From: an uncultured Selenomonadales bacterium
GTDB lineage: Bacteria; Bacillota; Negativicutes; Acidaminococcales; Acidaminococcaceae
NCBI GenBank assembly: GCA_900315805.1
Contig: ONAN01000002.1
Span: 1 to 64,000, forward strand
DNA length: 64,000 nucleotides
Direction of reading: 5' to 3'
Each line of letters opens with the position of its first letter. The first letter of the stretch is position 1. A program made the position numbers and the translations under genes. Under the pieces are notes generated by a model. It was not told the DNA's origin and did not search any database. It saw only the letters and a program-made list of their open reading frames with translations. Shown here one piece after another: positions 40,841 through 50,442 of the stretch.

Positions 40841-41773
40841 TTATACCGTGGTCTCGATGTCGACGGTGGCGCCGTCCGGCAGATCTTCCGGCTTCTGGTC
40901 ACTGAAGATGACGAGTTCCTTGTCCGTGTTTTCTTTGATGATGCCGATGAACGGCTTCTGCAGGCCCGGCGCGGACAGGGTCACCGTGCGGCCCGCTTCG
41001 AGGCGCGTGTCCTTGGAGCTGTGGGGAATGCGGATGTAGCATTCCGTCGTGGCGGTAAGGGTCAGGACGGTCTGGCCTGCCTGGACGGCGGTGCCGTTCT
41101 TGAGGGCTGCGGCGTCGATGAGCCCCGTGAAGGGCGCCTTGACTTCGTTGCCGGAGCGCTCGGCCTCGGCTTCGTAGGCTTCCTTCAGTTTGGCCACCTT
41201 TTCCTGCAGGGCGGCCGGGTCTTGTTTCGGCGCCGACTGGGCCTGGGCAAGCCGGGCCTGGGCGGCGGCCAGATTGTTCTGCGCGGCGGCCTGGTTCTGG
41301 GCCGCCATGTCGAGCTGGCGCTTGGAAACGCCGCCGATGCCGTAGAGGCGGCTCATTTTCTGGTAGTTGTTGTTCGCGGCCTGCAGGCTGGCCAGGGCGC
41401 TCTGCACGGCCGCTGCGGCAGCGGCCCGGTCCGCGGCGCTGTTGCCGCTCTGGGCGCGGTGCAGTTCCGCCTGGGCTTTCGCCAGTTCCTTTGCCTTGGG
41501 CCCCGGATCCGTTTTTCCGTCCGCGGACGCGATGCCGAATAAGGGCTCGCCTTTGCGGATGCGCTCGCCCTTTTCCACGATCAGGCCCTGGACTTTGCCG
41601 GCCGCCGGTGCCTTGACTTCGGTCCGGACGAGCTGTACCTTGCCGGTCAGGCGCACGGTCTGCTTCGCCGGCTTGCCGCAGCCCGCCGTCAGGCAGGCAA
41701 AGAGCAGGAACAGCGCAAGTACGCCGAGATAGATACGTTTGTGTGTTCGAAAAAGTAACGTAGACAATGTCAT
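40841..41773 (-). CDS. HlyD/RND-type periplasmic adaptor lipoprotein
   Basis: 310 residues. The signal peptide has a lipobox (LTAGC). A biotinyl-lipoyl-like half (VKAPAAGKVQGLIVEKGERIRKGEPL) is followed by a long Ala/Gln coiled-coil hairpin (about 95-205), the second lipoyl half (VKAPFTGLIDAAALKNG) and a beta-barrel. It is the adaptor subunit of a tripartite or ABC exporter, but no pump or outer-membrane gene is next to it, so it is an orphan here. Confidence 0.87.
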   Translation of the reverse strand: MTLSTLLFRTHKRIYLGVLALFLLFACLTAGCGKPAKQTVRLTGKVQLVRTEVKAPAAGKVQGLIVEKGERIRKGEPLFGIASADGKTDPGPKAKELAKAQAELHRAQSGNSAADRAAAAAAVQSALASLQAANNNYQKMSRLYGIGGVSKRQLDMAAQNQAAAQNNLAAAQARLAQAQSAPKQDPAALQEKVAKLKEAYEAEAERSGNEVKAPFTGLIDAAALKNGTAVQAGQTVLTLTATTECYIRIPHSSKDTRLEAGRTVTLSAPGLQKPFIGIIKENTDKELVIFSDQKPEDLPDGATVDIETTV

Positions 41774-41870
41774 ATTACAGATTTTCCTTTCTTATAAAAA
41801 ATATCTTATCACATCAGACCGTGCCATTTGTGAATTTTTACAGGGAATTTGTGAAAATATGATGCAGATG

Positions 41871-41899
41871 TTACAATTCCGCCCAAAATGTATTATAAT
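41871..41899 (+). promoter_or_regulatory. Promoter of the radical SAM gene
   Basis: TTACAA (41871-41876) and TATAAT (41894-41899) have 17 bases between them. The leader to 42035 holds a short GTAAAGTTTAC palindrome near 41955. Confidence 0.6.
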
Positions 41900-42035
41900 A
41901 TTAGCGTAAAACTGTTTTATATGTTGCTTTATCTCACGGACGCATATAAAAAGTGTAAAGTTTACAGCAAGGGGCCAGTGCGCCCTTTTGCACCAATTCC
42001 AGTCTGCAATGACTTTGAACGACGGAGGAAACCCT

Positions 42036-42929
42036 ATGTTTTTTGACGATTACGATACCCCTGTATTCCGCCCGCCCAGTGAAGCCAACAGTTTTATACT
42101 GAGAGTGACGCGCGGGTGTGCCCACAACAAGTGCACCTATTGCAATATGTACCGCGGCGTGCCGTTCCAGGTCCTCACGAACGAGGAAATCGCGCGGCAG
42201 ATCGCCATGGCCTATACCTATAACAAAGACGGCGTGCGCCGGGTCTTTCTGGCCGACGGCGACGCCCTGTGCCTCGCCACGCCCCGCCTGCTGGGCATCC
42301 TGGAAGCACTGCACCGTGCCTTCCCGAACCTGCAGCGCGTTTCGTCCTACGCGGCACCGAAAGATATCCTGCGCAAGTCGCCGGAGGAAATGAAACAACT
42401 TTACGACGCCGGCCTGAAGCTGCTCTACTACGGCATGGAAAGCGGCGATTCCGAGACCCTGAAAGCCGTCAACAAAGGCGTGGACGGCCCCCAGTCCATC
42501 GAGGCAGGCCAGCGGGTCATTGCCTCGGGCATGAAGCTGTCCATCATGGTGATCCTGGGCATTGCCGGCAAAGAAGGCTCCGAACGCCATGCCCTGGCAA
42601 CGGCGAAAGCCATCAGCGAAATCCGGCCCACCATGCTCAGCGCCCTGTGCCTCATGCTCTACCGTGGCAGCGAACTGAAAGACCAGTTCGAACGCGGGGA
42701 ATTCCATCCCCTGCCGCCGGGCGGCCTGATGCACGAACTGCACACCATGCTCGAGCATATCCATCTGCCGGAAGACTGCCACACGCTCTTCCGCAGCAAT
42801 CACGTTTCCAACTACGTCAACTTTGCCGGCACCCTGCCGAAAGACCAGGAGCGCCTGATCCGCGAAGTGGCCATGGCGGCCGCGGAGCTCGACAAGCTGA
42901 AGACGTGGGATGTCTATAATTACGGTTGA
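42036..42929 (+). CDS. Radical SAM protein (CX4CX2C)
   Basis: 297 residues from the ATG at 42036 (GGAGG upstream). The cluster motif near residue 25 is RGCAHNKCTYCNMY, spaced C-x4-C-x2-C, a known variant of the radical SAM cysteines in B12-type COG1032-like proteins. The barrel includes RRVFLADGDAL and KLLYYGMESGDSETL. It lacks a B12 domain. The C-terminal part has HVSNYVNFAGTLPKD. Substrate unknown. It stands alone, convergent with nothing nearby. Confidence 0.87.
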   Translation: MFFDDYDTPVFRPPSEANSFILRVTRGCAHNKCTYCNMYRGVPFQVLTNEEIARQIAMAYTYNKDGVRRVFLADGDALCLATPRLLGILEALHRAFPNLQRVSSYAAPKDILRKSPEEMKQLYDAGLKLLYYGMESGDSETLKAVNKGVDGPQSIEAGQRVIASGMKLSIMVILGIAGKEGSERHALATAKAISEIRPTMLSALCLMLYRGSELKDQFERGEFHPLPPGGLMHELHTMLEHIHLPEDCHTLFRSNHVSNYVNFAGTLPKDQERLIREVAMAAAELDKLKTWDVYNYG

Positions 42930-43010
42930 TTCCAAATGACTGAATACTGACTTCAAGCCAGTTCAACGCGTTTCAAGCACCCCTTGAAACGGTATGTCGG
43001 AGGGATGACG

Positions 43011-44402
43011 ATGATTCAGAAAAAACTCCTTCCTCTGCTGCTGATGGCAGGATTGGCAGGACTGGGTTTCTGGCCCGGTTCCGGCCAGGCGGCCCCCATC
43101 GTGGGGAACGCGCCTCATCGCGCCGACGGCACGGTGATCACGGCCCATCAGCGTACGCCGAAACGGCAGCCCGCCAGCGCTCCCACGCCGGCCCGCCAGC
43201 CCGTGTCGGTGAAGACAACGCCGGCGAAACCGGCAACTACGGCGGCTAAGCCGGCTGTAACGAAGACAAAGCCGGCGGTTGCGGAAGCGAAACCGGCGAC
43301 TACGGTTGCCAAACCCGCGGCTACAACCGCCAAGCCGGCAACTACGACGGCCACGCCTGCTAAACCCGCGACTACGGCCGCCAAACCGGCAACTACGACC
43401 GCGAAACCAGCGGTTACACCGACTAAGCCGGCAACTCCTGTTGCGAAACCCGCGGCTACAACCGCCAAGCCCGCAACTACGGTTGCGAAACCGGCGGCTA
43501 CAACCGCCAAGCCCGCAACCACGGCGGCGAAACCTGCTGCTATACCCGCAAAACCCGCAACTCCGGTTGCCAAACCTGCAGCCACGGCATCCAAACCCGC
43601 AGCTGCACCCGCCAAGCCCGCAACTACGGCGGCAAAACCCGCGGCTACGCCCGCGAAACCGGCGGCCACGCCTGCCAAACCCACAACCACAGCTGCCAAA
43701 CCCGCCGCGAAACCGGCCCGTCCGGTCCGGTGGGAAAAGCAGCAGCAGGCCAAGCCGCAGCAAAAAAAGGCCGTCCTCAAGGACCTGTATCAGGTCGGCG
43801 ACCACGCCTGGATGGTGAAGATGGCCCAGAGCTATCTGGAGGACCTGGGGTATGATCCGGGTACCACCAACGGCGATTTCACCAAGGCCACGCGCAAGGC
43901 GCTGAAAAAGTTCCAGAAAAAGGAAAATGGCGAAGGACTGCGGCGCGACGGCAAGCTGGATATGGAAACGTACCAGTGCCTGAAGCGCAAGTCGGCGGAG
44001 AAAAAGTACGGCAAGGAATACGGTTCGGCCGACAGCCGCGCCATCCTGGCGACGGCGGCCCGGTACCGCGGCACGCGCTATGTCTTCGGCGGCACGTCGC
44101 CGAGCGGTTTTGACTGCTCCGGCTATGTGCAGTATGTCTTCGCCAGACACGGCATCCAGCTGACCCGTACGGCGGACACGCAGGCCAAAGAAGGCGTCTT
44201 CGTGCCCCGGGCGAAATTACAGCCCGGCGACCTGGTCTTCTTCACGACCTACGCCAAAGGCGCGTCGCACGACGGCATCTACGCCGGCAACGGCAAGTTC
44301 TGGAATGCCACGAGCCACGGCGTCATGTTGAGCGATATGAATGATTCCTACTGGTCTCCCCGGTATTACACGGCCCGCCGCATCCTGGGGAAACACAAAT
44401 AA
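43011..44402 (+). CDS. NlpC/P60 peptidoglycan hydrolase with long Lys-Pro-Ala linker
   Basis: 463 residues from the ATG at 43011 (GGAGGG six bases upstream). After a signal peptide (to about residue 30) comes a 165-residue linker of near-perfect AKPATTx heptads. Then a PG_binding_1 domain (DHAWMVKMAQSYLEDLGYDPG to YQCLKRKS) and an NlpC/P60 domain: catalytic Cys in GFDCSGYVQYVF, His in GASHDGIYAGNG and a following polar residue. It probably cuts the wall peptide. The linker should span the cell wall as an extended, positively charged stalk. Confidence 0.9.
   Translation: MIQKKLLPLLLMAGLAGLGFWPGSGQAAPIVGNAPHRADGTVITAHQRTPKRQPASAPTPARQPVSVKTTPAKPATTAAKPAVTKTKPAVAEAKPATTVAKPAATTAKPATTTATPAKPATTAAKPATTTAKPAVTPTKPATPVAKPAATTAKPATTVAKPAATTAKPATTAAKPAAIPAKPATPVAKPAATASKPAAAPAKPATTAAKPAATPAKPAATPAKPTTTAAKPAAKPARPVRWEKQQQAKPQQKKAVLKDLYQVGDHAWMVKMAQSYLEDLGYDPGTTNGDFTKATRKALKKFQKKENGEGLRRDGKLDMETYQCLKRKSAEKKYGKEYGSADSRAILATAARYRGTRYVFGGTSPSGFDCSGYVQYVFARHGIQLTRTADTQAKEGVFVPRAKLQPGDLVFFTTYAKGASHDGIYAGNGKFWNATSHGVMLSDMNDSYWSPRYYTARRILGKHK
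43215..43715 (+). repeat. 21-bp/heptapeptide repeat region (AKPATTx)
   Basis: About 22 tandem seven-codon units, each with a Lys-Pro-Ala core, with one shortened copy near 43350. Units vary at the third codon positions and in the last residues, so the array is old rather than freshly expanded, but it remains a likely site of length change. Confidence 0.85.
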
Positions 44403-44486
44403 GGAACCGCAGATACAAACAACCCATTAACCAATCCGAATACAGAATTCCAGCGGAAAATTCAGATGAAAGAGGGATAAGTTGAA

Positions 44487-46394
44487 ATGATTCGTGAGAA
44501 GCGGAATAAGGAAAAACTGGCCGCATACTACAACAAGTTCATGGAAGACGGCATTGTCGATCCCAATGTCCATCCCTGGGTGGCGGAGTCGTGGCAGCGC
44601 TGCCGCGCCATGCACCTGCCCCACGAGACGATGCCGAAAATCCACAAACTGAGCCGCGAGCAGATTGAGGAACACCAGAAGACGCACGAGTTCATCGTGC
44701 GCTATGTGGACGGCCTGTACGAGCAGAGCAAGCAGAACTTCAACGTGCACAACCTGAGCATGCTCCTCATCGACGACCAGGGCTATGTCATCAAGAACTA
44801 TGCCATGCCTTTCTTCCAGCGGGTCATTGAAGATATCGTGGGCATGCGCGTCCTCGAAGAAGATGTCGGCACGAGCAGCATTTCCATCGCCCGGGAACAC
44901 AATGTGCCGTTCCTCATGTTCGGACCGGAAATGTGGATCCGCGAGAGCCATAACGGCGACGCCTGCAGCGCGCCCATTTGCGTGGACGGAAAATTACGCT
45001 ACATCCTGTCCTTCTGCTCCGTGGACCAGGAAGACCTGCCGTACGACCTGCTGTTATCCCTGCTTCTGACCATGAAGTATTCCATCGAGAAGCATCTGGA
45101 AACGCTGGAATACTGGAATATCTACAAAATGATGACGGAAGAGCTGCCGGTCAGCGTGTACTGGCTCGACCGCGGCGAGAACATCAAATACGCCAACGGG
45201 AATGGCCTCAAGCGCCTCGAAGGCAAGGAAAAGCTCTCCGACATGTTCCTGAATTACGAGCATATCCCCATCCGGCGCGCGTTGAACGGCGTGCCGACGC
45301 ACCGCCGCGAAATCACGTGGATCACCCAGGACCGCACGTACGAAGACATTACGACCGTCCTGCCCGTGAAGGTGGCGAACGAGGTGGAAAGCGCCCTGGT
45401 GCTCTCCATGTCCATCGAAGACCTGAAGACCACCATCGCCCATGCGACGGGCTACAGCTCCCGCTACAGCCTGTACAGCATGGTCGGCGAGACGGCGGAA
45501 TTCCTGGCGTTGCAGCATAAGGCCTCCCGCGTGGCCCGCAGCGACAACAACATCCTGCTGCAGGGCGAACCGGGCACGGGCAAACAGCGCCTGGCCCACG
45601 GCATCCACCAGGCTTCGTCCCGCGCCGCGGCGCCCCTCATCGTCGTCAAGTGCTACAACGGCCCGGCGGCGGACCTGCAGGAAGAATTCTTCGGCAGCGT
45701 CGACGGGGACAACCAGCCGACGGCGGGCAAACTGGAACTGGCCATGGGCGGCACCCTGTTCCTGGACGAAGTGGAAAAACTGCCCGTGGATTTCGGCGAC
45801 AAACTGGCCGATGTCCTGCAGAACGGCCTGCCTGCCGGTGAGAACGGCGCCCGCAAGAAGCTGAACATCCGCGTCATTGCGGCCTGCGACTCGAACCTGA
45901 AGCGCCTGGCCGACAAGGGCCTGTTCAGCCGCAAACTCTACGAACTGGTCATCGATACGGTGATGCGGATTCCGCCCCTGCGCGAACGCGTCAAGGATAT
46001 CGAAGTGCTGGCCAACCATATCCTGGCCGAAATGTCCGCCCAGCACAATATGCCGGCCAAACACCTGACGCCCCAGGCCCTCCACATGCTGACGGAATGC
46101 AGCTGGCCGGGCAACATCAAGCAATTGCAGGGCGTCATCGAACAGGCCTTCTTCCACACCTCGGGCAGCACCATCGAAGCCGAAAACATCAAGCTGCCGG
46201 GCAACAAGACCCTGGAAAAATCCTGGAAATACGATAAAGAAGCTTTCATCGCGGCCTGGAAGGCGGCGGGTGGCAACATCTCCAAGCTTGCCACCATGCT
46301 CGACGTCAGCCGCGTGACGCTGTACCGCTACCTGAAGAAATACGACCTGGGTCCGTCCAAGACGGCGAAGACCCGCAAAAAGGAAAGCAAATAA
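44487..46394 (+). CDS. DhaR/AcoR-like AAA+ regulator lacking the GAFTGA loop
   Basis: 635 residues. A GAF-like sensor (about 75-205), a PAS-like segment (about 215-310), an AAA+ domain with Walker A GEPGTGKQ near 362 and Walker B GGTLFLDEVEKLP, and a C-terminal Fis-type helix-turn-helix (NISKLATMLDVSRVTLYRYLKK). The loop that should carry GAFTGA reads FGSVDGDNQPTAGKLE, so contact with sigma-54 is not expected. E. coli DhaR and TyrR are precedents that work with sigma-70. The target operon is not evident. TrmB starts 18 bases later. Confidence 0.88.
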   Translation: MIREKRNKEKLAAYYNKFMEDGIVDPNVHPWVAESWQRCRAMHLPHETMPKIHKLSREQIEEHQKTHEFIVRYVDGLYEQSKQNFNVHNLSMLLIDDQGYVIKNYAMPFFQRVIEDIVGMRVLEEDVGTSSISIAREHNVPFLMFGPEMWIRESHNGDACSAPICVDGKLRYILSFCSVDQEDLPYDLLLSLLLTMKYSIEKHLETLEYWNIYKMMTEELPVSVYWLDRGENIKYANGNGLKRLEGKEKLSDMFLNYEHIPIRRALNGVPTHRREITWITQDRTYEDITTVLPVKVANEVESALVLSMSIEDLKTTIAHATGYSSRYSLYSMVGETAEFLALQHKASRVARSDNNILLQGEPGTGKQRLAHGIHQASSRAAAPLIVVKCYNGPAADLQEEFFGSVDGDNQPTAGKLELAMGGTLFLDEVEKLPVDFGDKLADVLQNGLPAGENGARKKLNIRVIAACDSNLKRLADKGLFSRKLYELVIDTVMRIPPLRERVKDIEVLANHILAEMSAQHNMPAKHLTPQALHMLTECSWPGNIKQLQGVIEQAFFHTSGSTIEAENIKLPGNKTLEKSWKYDKEAFIAAWKAAGGNISKLATMLDVSRVTLYRYLKKYDLGPSKTAKTRKKESK

Positions 46395-46411
46395 GCGAAA
46401 GGACCATACCC

Positions 46412-47119
46412 ATGCGCTTACGTAGAAAACCCTGGATCGACGAGGCATTGCCGGAAGTCCGGGACGAATACATCTATCTGGACAGGCTGGACCGCTTCAA
46501 AGGGCACTGGCAGTCCCTGTTCCCCGGCAAGGAGCTCTGCATGGAGATCGGCTGCGGGAAGGGCGCCTTCATCACGGGCATGGCGGCCCTCCATCCGGAA
46601 AAGGCGTTCATCGGCATCGAAAGCCAGATCGGCGTGGCCTACTATCCGGCCAAAAAGGCGAAGGACGAGGGCCTGACGAACATGAAGATGCTCTGCGGCG
46701 ATGCGGCGAAACTCGACGACTGGTTCGCCACGGGCGAAGTCCGCACGCTGTACCTCAACTTCAGCGACCCCTGGCCCAAGGCGCGCCATGCCAAGCGCCG
46801 CCTGACCCACGTCAACTTTCTGGCCCTGTATTTTAAGCTGATGGGGCCCGGCGGGCAGCTCTTCTTCAAGACGGACAACCGCCCCCTCTTTGACTTTTCC
46901 GTGGAACAGTTCCGCCTTTTCGGCATGGAAATCCGCGAACTGTCCTACGACCTGCACCACAGCGCCTTCCGCAACGAGGTGCAGACCGAGTACGAAATGA
47001 AATTCAGCGGCCGCGGTACGCCTATCAACTACTGCTATGCCGTTTTCACGGCCGATTCGGGGAAAGATGTCGTGACCCGGCCGCCCCGCAACATCCGGCC
47101 GGAAGTTCCCAAGGACTGA
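46412..47119 (+). CDS. trmB: tRNA (guanine-N7-)-methyltransferase TrmB
   Basis: 235 residues. The SAM site is MEIGCGKGAFITGMA near residue 45 and the family-specific catalytic segment is FSDPWPKARHAKRRL. It methylates G46 of tRNAs. GAAAGGAC lies before the ATG. It is seven bases before the SEDS gene, so one transcript probably covers trmB and the two cell-wall genes. Confidence 0.95.
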   Translation: MRLRRKPWIDEALPEVRDEYIYLDRLDRFKGHWQSLFPGKELCMEIGCGKGAFITGMAALHPEKAFIGIESQIGVAYYPAKKAKDEGLTNMKMLCGDAAKLDDWFATGEVRTLYLNFSDPWPKARHAKRRLTHVNFLALYFKLMGPGGQLFFKTDNRPLFDFSVEQFRLFGMEIRELSYDLHHSAFRNEVQTEYEMKFSGRGTPINYCYAVFTADSGKDVVTRPPRNIRPEVPKD

Positions 47120-47125
47120 CGGATC

Positions 47126-48346
47126 ATGCGTGACAAATTCCTGATTTTTGAAAATGTACGGCAGGCCATCATCATCTGCGTCGTGCTGCTGCTGGGCTTC
47201 GGCCTGGGCAACGACCTGAGCGCCAGCTACGCCCGGTCCGAGATGATGACGGGCAGCCAGTATTTCTTTACCCTCCGCTATGTCATTTACTCCGTGGTGG
47301 GTTTTCTTTGCATGCTCCTCGTCGGCAGCAAGTTCGACTATCACCGGCTCCTGTCGCCCCGCTTCCTGAAGCTGAGCGGCACGGGCACCATTGTGCTCCT
47401 GCTGCTGGTCAAAGTGGCAGGCCGCGTCGTCAACGGCTCCCGCCGCTGGCTCGGCGCCGGCCCTGTCTCCTTCCAGCCTTCGGAACTGGCCAAAGTGGTG
47501 GCCATCCTGATTGCCGCCGGTATCCTGGGGGAATACCTGCGGCGCGGACAACGGGTGTCCCTGCTGCAGTGGCCCAAGGCGGCGCCCCTGGCCTTTGCGC
47601 TCATTGCGGGCGGCCTGGTCCTGATCCAGCCCGATATGGGCACGGCGGCCATCATCGTGGGCCTCATGCTCTACATGTATATCATCGCCGGCATCCCGAA
47701 ACAGCAGATCTGGGGCATTGCCATCGTCGGACTCGCCGGTGCCGCCGGCATCGCGGTCCTGGCGCCGTACCGCCTGAACCGCCTCAAAGTCTGGCTGAAT
47801 CCCTTCATCGATCCCCAGGGCGCCGGCTACCAGATGGTGCAGGCCAAGCTGGCCATCGGTTCCGGCGGCCTGTTCGGCATGCACTGGGGGCAGGGCAGCA
47901 GCAAGTTCTTCTACCTGCCCGAAGCCCATACGGACTTCGCCTTCGCCGTGTTCTGCCAGGAATGGGGCTTTTTGGGCGCCCTGCTGCTCATCGCCCTGTT
48001 CACCCTGCTGGCCTACGCGTTCTACCGCGTCGCCATCCGCACCAAGGACCGGAAGGGCTTCCTCCTGACCTGCGGCTGCTCTTTTTTGATCATCGGGCAG
48101 TCCGTGGCGAACATGGCCATGGTGACGGGCCTTCTGCCGGTCATCGGCGTGCCCCTCATGTTCATCAGCTACGGCGGGACATCGCTGGTCATCAACTTTT
48201 TCTGTATCGGCCTCATCCTCTCGGTCTACCGCCTCGAAGCGGCGCGGGAGATCCGGGAAGAACGCCTGGCCGCCGGCCTGCCTCCGGAAGACCGGAAAGG
48301 ACTGCGCGTGGTACACCGCAGTGAAGACGGGAGGCGGCGCAGATGA
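47126..48346 (+). CDS. SEDS-family peptidoglycan glycosyltransferase (RodA/FtsW)
   Basis: 406 residues, about ten membrane segments. SEDS signatures: RRWLGAGPVSFQPSELAKV, VLIQPDMGTAAII, a catalytic aspartate in PEAHTDFAFAVFCQEWGF and LLPVIGVPLMFISYGGTS. It polymerises lipid II together with the class B PBP whose gene overlaps it by four bases (ATGA). Whether it serves division or elongation cannot be decided; the PASTA-bearing partner favours a division (SpoVD/FtsI) type pair. Confidence 0.92.
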   Translation: MRDKFLIFENVRQAIIICVVLLLGFGLGNDLSASYARSEMMTGSQYFFTLRYVIYSVVGFLCMLLVGSKFDYHRLLSPRFLKLSGTGTIVLLLLVKVAGRVVNGSRRWLGAGPVSFQPSELAKVVAILIAAGILGEYLRRGQRVSLLQWPKAAPLAFALIAGGLVLIQPDMGTAAIIVGLMLYMYIIAGIPKQQIWGIAIVGLAGAAGIAVLAPYRLNRLKVWLNPFIDPQGAGYQMVQAKLAIGSGGLFGMHWGQGSSKFFYLPEAHTDFAFAVFCQEWGFLGALLLIALFTLLAYAFYRVAIRTKDRKGFLLTCGCSFLIIGQSVANMAMVTGLLPVIGVPLMFISYGGTSLVINFFCIGLILSVYRLEAAREIREERLAAGLPPEDRKGLRVVHRSEDGRRRR

Positions 48347-50349
48347 AACGACCTAAATTCCGGTTCTCCGATGCCCGCAGACGGTATCATATCTTTTATC
48401 TCCTGACCCTGGTCCTCATCCTCGTCGTGGTGGGGCGCCTTTTCCTGTTGCAGGTCCTCCAGGGGGCGAAATGGGCCCGGATCACGGAAGACCAGATGAC
48501 GAACAGCATCCGCCGCAACACGCCCCGCGGCCGCATTGTGGACCGCAACGGGGAAGAGCTGGCCGTCAGCATCATGGTCCATTCCCTTTACGTCAACCCC
48601 AAGGAAATGAACGAAACACCGGCGGCCCTCAAGGGGAAGAAAGAGGTCCGCGACACGGCGAAAGTGGCCGCGGAAAAACTGGCGCCGGTCCTCAAAATGA
48701 AGCAGGACGAGCTCTACAGCGACTTCAAGCTGAAAGGGCAGTTCCTGTGGATCAAGCGCATGCTCGAACCGCCGGAATACGAAGCGGTCAAACAGGTCAT
48801 CAAGGAAAACGACCTGCCGGGCCTGCATTTCATCGAAGAAAGCAAACGCTATTATACCAAGAAATCCATGGCCGCCCAGGTCCTGGGCTTCGTCGGCACG
48901 GATGACAGCGGCCTGTCGGGCCTGGAACTGGCCCTCGACAGCGTCCTGAAAGGCGCTGAAACCCGCCAGGTGAAGCGCGTCGACGCCATGGGACGCACCC
49001 TGGCCGGCGGCGAGGGCGATCCTTCCGATACGAAGGAAAAGCCCATGGTGGCAACGGTCTACCTGACCATCGACAGCAAGATGCAGTTCGTCATCGAAGA
49101 CGCGCTGGATGACGCCATGAAGCGCACCCACGCGCAGGGCGCCGCCATCATCATCATGGATCCCCACACGGGGGCCGTGCTGGCCATGGGCAGCCGTCCC
49201 ACCTTCGACCCGAACAACTTCGGCAAATTCCCGGCGAAGAACTGGCTGAACCGGGCCATCTCCATGATTTACGAACCGGGCTCGGTCTTCAAGCCCATCG
49301 TCGGCTGCATGGGCCTGTCGGAAGGCATCATCACCCCGACGACGCCTATTTACGACGGCGGCCGCATCCAGATCGCCGACCGCGTCATCCAGAACTGGGA
49401 CGGCACGGGCATGGGCACCGTACCCTTCGAAGATGTCATCAAATATTCCATCAACACGGGCATGGTCCAGGTCGGCATGAAGCTCGGCGCCCAGCGCGAA
49501 ATCGACTGGGCCAAAAAGTTCGGCTTCGGCAAGGCGACGGGCATCGAGCTGCCCAGTGAGGAAGACGGCATCCTGTACAATCCGAAAGACATGTACAAGC
49601 CGGATATCGCCACCTTCGCCATCGGCCAGGGCATCGCCGTGACGCCCCTGCAGGAGCTGCGCGCCATCTGCGCCATCGCCAACGGCGGCGAACTGCTGCA
49701 GCCCTATATCATCGACCGCATCGTCGCGCCCAACGGCGAAGTCATCCGCAAGGGCGAAAAGAAGGTCGTGCGCAACGTCATCACGCCCGAAGTGGCTTCC
49801 CAGATGCGCGGCATGATGGAAAAGGTAGTCAGCGAGGGCGGCGGCAAGACCGCCCGCATCAAGGGCTACCGCATCGCCGGCAAGACCGGCACGGCCCAGA
49901 AAATTTCCGAATACGGCGGCTACGCCGCGGGCCAGTACATCGCGTCCTTCGTCGGCTTTGTGCCGGCGGACAAGCCGCAGTACGCCATGCTCGTCGTCCT
50001 CGACAACCCGCGGGGCGCCTTCTACGGCTCCCAGGTTTCGGCCCCTATCTTCCGCGACACGCTGCAGCAGATCCTGGTCGCCAAGGGCATCCAGCCGTCG
50101 AGCAGCGAAGGCCTGCCTTCCTTTGAAGGCGGCGCGAACCGTGACAGGGACCTGCCTTCCCTCATGCCGCGGGACGGAAATTGGATCCTGCCGGAATTCA
50201 AGGGCCTCGACGCCCGCACCATCGCCAAAATCCTGGCCACGGGCCAGCTGACCCTGGAACCCTACGGCAGCGGCGCGGCGTACGAGCAGAAACCGGCGGC
50301 CGGCACCGCCGTCAAACCGGGCTCGAAAGTGGAAGTCTGGTTCCGCTAG
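48343..50349 (+). CDS. Class B penicillin-binding protein with PASTA domain
   Basis: 668 residues. An N-terminal membrane anchor (about 15-40), dimerisation domain (NTPRGRIVDRNGEELA) and transpeptidase domain: active Ser314 in EPGSVFKP, SxN in SINTG, KTG in AGKTGTAQ. One PASTA domain closes the protein (LPEFKGLDARTIAKIL to SKVEVWFR). It cross-links peptidoglycan with the overlapping SEDS partner. Architecture and length fit SpoVD/FtsI of Firmicutes. Confidence 0.94.
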   Translation: MKRPKFRFSDARRRYHIFYLLTLVLILVVVGRLFLLQVLQGAKWARITEDQMTNSIRRNTPRGRIVDRNGEELAVSIMVHSLYVNPKEMNETPAALKGKKEVRDTAKVAAEKLAPVLKMKQDELYSDFKLKGQFLWIKRMLEPPEYEAVKQVIKENDLPGLHFIEESKRYYTKKSMAAQVLGFVGTDDSGLSGLELALDSVLKGAETRQVKRVDAMGRTLAGGEGDPSDTKEKPMVATVYLTIDSKMQFVIEDALDDAMKRTHAQGAAIIIMDPHTGAVLAMGSRPTFDPNNFGKFPAKNWLNRAISMIYEPGSVFKPIVGCMGLSEGIITPTTPIYDGGRIQIADRVIQNWDGTGMGTVPFEDVIKYSINTGMVQVGMKLGAQREIDWAKKFGFGKATGIELPSEEDGILYNPKDMYKPDIATFAIGQGIAVTPLQELRAICAIANGGELLQPYIIDRIVAPNGEVIRKGEKKVVRNVITPEVASQMRGMMEKVVSEGGGKTARIKGYRIAGKTGTAQKISEYGGYAAGQYIASFVGFVPADKPQYAMLVVLDNPRGAFYGSQVSAPIFRDTLQQILVAKGIQPSSSEGLPSFEGGANRDRDLPSLMPRDGNWILPEFKGLDARTIAKILATGQLTLEPYGSGAAYEQKPAAGTAVKPGSKVEVWFR

Positions 50350-50442
50350 CAACGAACCGTAAATATTGCTATAATAGGGAAAAACAGGACCGGTTCCTGT
50401 TCCCGGAAAAGATAAGGTAACAAGGAGAGATGGAGGATCACC

